8,999 nucleotides of DNA from NCBI GenBank assembly GCA_026398575.1, contig JAPLSP010000023.1:1-8999 (forward strand), read 5' to 3'. The translations under genes and the position numbers were made by a program. Within the stretch, counting starts at the first letter, position 1. Each line of letters begins with the position of its first letter. Source of the DNA: Candidatus Sumerlaeota bacterium (GTDB lineage Bacteria; Sumerlaeota; Sumerlaeia; JADFCT01). The notes under the pieces are model-generated. The model had not been told where the DNA came from and did not search any database. It saw nothing but the letters and a program-made list of their open reading frames with translations. Shown here one piece after another: positions 6,266 to 8,999 of the stretch.

Positions 6266-7129
6266 ATGAATACGATCGAGAAAACAGCCTACAAGAAATG
6301 GCGCGGCGCATATCAGATGAATTCCGGCGACGTCCGCCTCACGCTCGTTACGGACATGGGGCCGCGCGCGCTTTCGCTCAAGCTCGGCGATGGGCCGAAT
6401 TTATTGTTCGAGGACGAAAAAGAAGAGCTCAAGGCGGGCGACTGGAAGATCTACGGAGGACATCGTTTCTGGATCGGCCCCGAGACGCTCTTGACGTATG
6501 CCCCCGACAATGCTCCCTGCCAGGTGATGGAGACCGGGGAAGGATTGCAGATTACATCGCCGGCGGACGCGGCCACGGGACTCGAAAAAACTCTGATCGT
6601 CAGCGCTGCGCCGCAAGGCTTTCGCCTCAGGCATGTTGTCAAAAATACGGGCGAATTTCTGGCGCCCGCCGGAACGATCTGGGGTTTGACATGCGTCCGC
6701 CCGCGAGGCGTCTGCGCGATTCCCTGGCGCGTCGGACCGGATAAATGGAGCGTCGCTTCGGTCAAGTTTTGGAGGCGCTGGGCCGATCACGGCTCCGACA
6801 TCGAAAGCCCTCAATGGCGCATGACGAACGATCTCTTCGAAATTCATCCGACGGGCGAAGAAGGCAAGGCCGGATCGCTGGCCTCGTGGATCGGGCAATG
6901 GAGCGACGACGCCACGTTCATCAAGTCCGTCAAGATGTGTCCTCATGCGCCCTATCCCGACGGCGGCTGCAACATCGAAATCTACACCTGTAAATTCTTC
7001 ATCGAACTCGAAAGCCTTTCTCCCGTGCGGATCCTTGGCCCCGGCGAAACGCTGGAGCATGAGGAGCGCTGGATCGTGACGCGGCCCGTCGAGCGGAGTC
7101 TGAAGGCGGTCCAGGCGCTGCTTGCTTAG
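6266..7129 (+). CDS. DUF4380 / galactose mutarotase-fold protein
   Basis: This 287-residue soluble protein without a signal peptide resembles the DUF4380 branch of aldose 1-epimerase-like beta-sandwich proteins. Visible family-type motifs are VTDMGPRAL at 28-36, the GGHRFWIGPE block at 64-73 (a conserved His and Glu), PDNAP at 80-84, NIEIY at 236-240, and the C-terminal ELESLSP (247-253) followed by LGPGETLEHEERW (257-269). The latter is the usual closing pattern of mutarotase-like proteins, where an acidic residue helps bind sugar. The reaction is not known; sugar binding is inferred from the fold. ATG 6266 has AAAGGA (6254-6259) 6 nt upstream. The next gene starts 12 nt after its stop, so they are probably cotranscribed. 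Placement near sugar-uptake and nucleotide-sugar genes fits a carbohydrate role, but only by association. Confidence 0.75.
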   Translation: MNTIEKTAYKKWRGAYQMNSGDVRLTLVTDMGPRALSLKLGDGPNLLFEDEKEELKAGDWKIYGGHRFWIGPETLLTYAPDNAPCQVMETGEGLQITSPADAATGLEKTLIVSAAPQGFRLRHVVKNTGEFLAPAGTIWGLTCVRPRGVCAIPWRVGPDKWSVASVKFWRRWADHGSDIESPQWRMTNDLFEIHPTGEEGKAGSLASWIGQWSDDATFIKSVKMCPHAPYPDGGCNIEIYTCKFFIELESLSPVRILGPGETLEHEERWIVTRPVERSLKAVQALLA

Positions 7130-7134
7130 CGCCT
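7113..7134 (+). other. Hairpin across the DUF4380 stop codon
   Basis: AGGCGCT (7113-7119) and AGCGCCT (7128-7134) form a perfect 7-bp stem with an 8-nt loop that includes the first base of the TAG stop. No run of T follows, so it does not look like an intrinsic terminator. It may affect the intercistronic RNA, in which the downstream gene lacks a clear ribosome-binding site. Confidence 0.4.
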
Positions 7135-7141
7135 TCCCGAT

Positions 7142-8242
7142 ATGAAACGGCCGGAAACAGCCATCGTAAAGCTTCCCGAAATCGCGCCGGAGGGTGTTCG
7201 GACGCTGCTTGATTTTTTTGTCCGGCGCTTTCCGCAAATCGCGCCGGATGTCTGGCGGCGGCGTTTCGACGAGGGGAAGGTGCTGTGCCCCGCCGGCCCT
7301 CTCGCCGCGGACGCCTCGTATCAGCCGCTGCTCGAAATCTCATACCTGCGCGAAGTGGAACGCGAGTGGCCCGTGCGGAGCGACTATCGCGTTGCACATG
7401 AAGACGCGGATTTGCTGGTGATTGACAAGCCGCCGTTTCTGCCGGTGACGCCTGGCGGCCATTACCTGGGCAACTGCCTGTTGTCGCTGTTGATGAAAGC
7501 CACGGCCAACGAGGAGCTGGCGCCGCTGCACCGGCTTGATCGCGAAACCAGCGGATTGATCATCTTCTCCAAGCGCGAGCGTTCGCGTTCGCACTATTCA
7601 AAGCTGTTCCGCGATGAGATGGATTCAAAGTGGCAGCGCCGCTGGCTCAAGCGCGCGCAGGAAGTGGGAGCCACTGGGAGCGCCACCATCCTGGTGGCGA
7701 GTGGCGCCACAGAGAGCAGAGACGCGGAAAGGGAGAGACGCGGAGAGGCTGCATGGACCAACGAGGCGTGGGAATTCCTCGCCGGCGCCCGTCATTTTCT
7801 CTACAAGGAGTATTGTGCGGTTTGCGATCTCGTAGCGGAACCTCCTGCCGCGCGCGCGCGCCTGGCGCATTATCTGGCGCCCATGAAATCAATCTATTCA
7901 AACGAGCCGGCGCCCGAAAACCTTCCGCCCAATTCATTCTGCGAAATCGAAATGATCGAACGCGCGGGCGAGCGGGGGTTGTTCCGAATCTGTCCGATCA
8001 CGGGACGGCGGCATCAAATCCGAATTCAAATGGCGCGCGCCGGATTTCCCATCGTCAACGACCGCATCTATGGATTGCATCCGCGCTATGACCCGGATGA
8101 TATTTCGGCGCCGTTGTTGCTCAACTGCCAGCGCCTGGAAATCCGCGATTTTCCTGCCTATGATCGAGCCGGGAAACTTAATTTTTCATGGCATTCCGCT
8201 TATCGCCTTGATCCCCTCCAGGCCGAGTTGGTTCAATCATAA
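7142..8242 (+). CDS. RluA-family RNA pseudouridine synthase with an in-frame insertion
   Basis: Converts uridine to pseudouridine in rRNA or tRNA. The protein has 366 residues. Residues 1-75 form a region that may be a divergent S4-like domain. Then come YRVAHEDADLLVIDKPP (82-98), the catalytic HRLDRETSG at 130-138 with nucleophile Asp133, LIIFSK (139-144), KEYCAV (222-227) and the closing TGRRHQIR at 287-294 followed by GFPIVNDRIYG (301-311). In ordinary family members the LFRD element (155-158) is followed within a few residues by the K-x-Y strand. Here about 60 residues intervene. Part of that insert (about 174-203) is encoded by hairpins and a repeat also found after the binding-protein gene. 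An in-frame TAG lies 15 nt before ATG 7142, so the start cannot be further upstream. The Shine-Dalgarno is poor. The target base and RNA cannot be assigned (RluA, RluC, RluD and TruC share these motifs). Confidence 0.88.
   Translation: MKRPETAIVKLPEIAPEGVRTLLDFFVRRFPQIAPDVWRRRFDEGKVLCPAGPLAADASYQPLLEISYLREVEREWPVRSDYRVAHEDADLLVIDKPPFLPVTPGGHYLGNCLLSLLMKATANEELAPLHRLDRETSGLIIFSKRERSRSHYSKLFRDEMDSKWQRRWLKRAQEVGATGSATILVASGATESRDAERERRGEAAWTNEAWEFLAGARHFLYKEYCAVCDLVAEPPAARARLAHYLAPMKSIYSNEPAPENLPPNSFCEIEMIERAGERGLFRICPITGRRHQIRIQMARAGFPIVNDRIYGLHPRYDPDDISAPLLLNCQRLEIRDFPAYDRAGKLNFSWHSAYRLDPLQAELVQS
7663..7748 (+). repeat. Hairpin cluster plus 15-bp-type repeat embedded in the pseudouridine synthase gene
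   Basis: Three adjacent inverted repeats share a GTGGC/GCCAC core: AGTGG-N3-CCACT (7663-7675), CGCCACC-N5-GGTGGCG (7681-7699) and the perfect palindrome GTGGCGCCAC (7701-7710). They are followed by purine-rich sequence with CGGAAAGGGAGAGACG (7725-7740) and CGGAGAGG (7741-7748), the same unit type as the array at 4741-4784. The reading frame stays open through all of it. Confidence 0.75.
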
Positions 8243-8245
8243 ACG

Positions 8246-8308
8246 TCAGGGGGCGGGGGTCAGGGGTCAGGGGGCGGGGATCAGGGGTCGGGGGGCTGGG
8301 GTCCGGCG
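8246..8308 (+). repeat. 21-bp G-rich tandem array (3 copies), G-quadruplex-prone
   Basis: Units 8246-8266, 8267-8287 and 8288-8308 follow the pattern TCA-G5-C-G4/5-TCA-G4, the third being decayed. Eight runs of four or more G (8249-8301), separated by 1-4 nt, meet the usual G-quadruplex pattern on the plus strand. The array begins 3 nt after the pseudouridine synthase stop codon. Confidence 0.88.
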
Positions 8309-8358
8309 TCCGTGTTGGTCCGTGTCAGTCCGTGTTAGTCTGTGTTAGTCCGTGTCAC
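8309..8358 (+). repeat. 10-bp tandem array, unit TCCGTGTYRG (5 copies)
   Basis: Units TCCGTGTTGG, TCCGTGTCAG, TCCGTGTTAG, TCTGTGTTAG and TCCGTGTCAC directly follow the G-rich array without a spacer. It is the same decamer and orientation as the array at 4805-4844. It ends 11 nt before the ATG of the SGNH hydrolase gene, taking up the place where its ribosome-binding site and promoter would normally lie. Confidence 0.9.
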
Positions 8359-8369
8359 CCCAAACTAAA

Positions 8370-8999
8370 ATGAATTCAAAACGCCTCGCGCGCCGCATTC
8401 TGTTCCCTATCATCGCCGTCTCAGGCGCATTAGCGTTGTGTCTGATCGCATTGGAGATTGCCCTGCGCGTCGTGGGATTTAGTTTTCATCTTTATCCGGA
8501 CATTCTTGTCGCCAAGCATCCCGTTTACACCCACACCGACAAATTCGTCCTGCCCGACAGCCGCTATATCTGGGTCAGACAAGGATACGACAGCATTTTG
8601 GATGATGCGCTGAAGAACAAGCCCGCCGTGGTTTTCATGGGCGATTCCTGCACGCAGGCGGGGCATTATGACCGCTTTCTGGTCGAGCGGGTGAAGCAGG
8701 AATCCGGCGGCAAACCGATGACTTATGCGAACCTGGCTGCCGTAGGCTGGACCTCGTTTCAAGGGCTGCTGCAGTTCCAGCGCGACGTCGTCCGCATCAA
8801 GCTCGCCGTGGCGACGATGTACTTTGGCTGGAACGACCATTGGGTGGGGCTGGGCATCGAGGACAAGCGGATCGCTCGGCTGAGATCGCCGTTGATGCTT
8901 AATCTCCGGCGGTTGCGCGTCACGCAGTTGGCGACCAAATTCTACGCGGCGCTGGCCAAAGAGTCCGCGCACGAAAAAGGCAAGGAGCCAGAAGGCTTG
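8370..8999 (+). CDS. Membrane-anchored SGNH/GDSL-type hydrolase, N-terminal part (runs off the window)
   Basis: The frame is open from ATG 8370 to the window edge (210 codons, no stop). A basic N-terminus (KRLARR at 4-9) precedes one hydrophobic helix at about 10-36, suggesting an inner-membrane anchor with the domain in the periplasm. Residues 87-98 (VVFMGDSCTQAG) carry the block I GDS with candidate nucleophile Ser93. NLAAVGW at 121-127 fits block II, and the GWND at 153-156 supplies the block III Asn (N155). The block V Asp/His pair would be beyond the window. Such proteins commonly act as esterases or acetyl transferases on cell-surface polysaccharides, so a link to nearby GDP-mannose synthesis is possible but not shown. 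No Shine-Dalgarno is evident before the ATG; the preceding bases are a tandem array and then CCCAAACTAAA. Confidence 0.8.
   Translation, partial: MNSKRLARRILFPIIAVSGALALCLIALEIALRVVGFSFHLYPDILVAKHPVYTHTDKFVLPDSRYIWVRQGYDSILDDALKNKPAVVFMGDSCTQAGHYDRFLVERVKQESGGKPMTYANLAAVGWTSFQGLLQFQRDVVRIKLAVATMYFGWNDHWVGLGIEDKRIARLRSPLMLNLRRLRVTQLATKFYAALAKESAHEKGKEPEGL

Noticed and set aside
8246..8358. Could the arrays be CRISPR?
   Set aside because: Units are contiguous (10 and 21 bp) without unique spacers, and no cas genes are present.

Overview
This window looks like chromosomal DNA from a GC-rich (roughly 55-60 %, by eye) Gram-negative-type bacterium. An outer-membrane lifestyle is suggested by a lipoprotein solute-binding protein, GDP-mannose synthesis and a membrane-anchored SGNH hydrolase. 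Short purine-rich tandem arrays next to stop codons recall environmental lineages of the PVC/Sumerlaeota/Hydrogenedentota kind. That placement is an impression, not a demonstrated result.

Layout: (1) 1-~300, the 5' end of an IS4/Tn5-like transposase gene on the minus strand, cut by the window edge, with an AT-rich leader. (2) 392-1330 minus, thioredoxin reductase (trxB). (3) A divergent intergenic region with a plausible sigma70 promoter, followed by a plus-strand sugar ABC operon: MalF-type permease, MalG-type permease (ATGA overlap) and family-1 solute-binding lipoprotein. No ATPase gene is present, so a shared ATPase encoded elsewhere is expected. (4) 4893-6020 minus, mannose-1-phosphate guanylyltransferase (manC type), convergent with the ABC operon. 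(5) A 245-bp divergent control region with four copies of a TGCGCTTTT word lying between two candidate promoters. (6) A plus-strand pair: a DUF4380/galactose-mutarotase-fold protein and an RluA-family pseudouridine synthase. (7) 8370-8999 plus, the N-terminal 210 residues of a membrane-anchored SGNH/GDSL hydrolase, cut by the window edge.

The most unusual feature is a set of degenerate minisatellites. Unit lengths are 7, 15, 10, 7, 21 and 10 bp. They fill the short gaps after the second permease, between the binding protein and manC, and after the pseudouridine synthase. Each block starts or ends within 0-3 nt of a stop codon. One 10-bp unit recurs at two loci 3.5 kb apart. A 15-bp-type unit from one gap reappears inside the pseudouridine synthase reading frame, beside a cluster of small hairpins, and encodes an apparent in-frame insertion. 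One array is G-rich enough to form G-quadruplexes.

Functional theme: carbohydrate uptake (ABC system), a possible sugar-binding or epimerase-like protein (DUF4380), nucleotide-sugar supply (GDP-mannose) and possibly exopolysaccharide decoration (SGNH hydrolase). trxB and the pseudouridine synthase are housekeeping genes.
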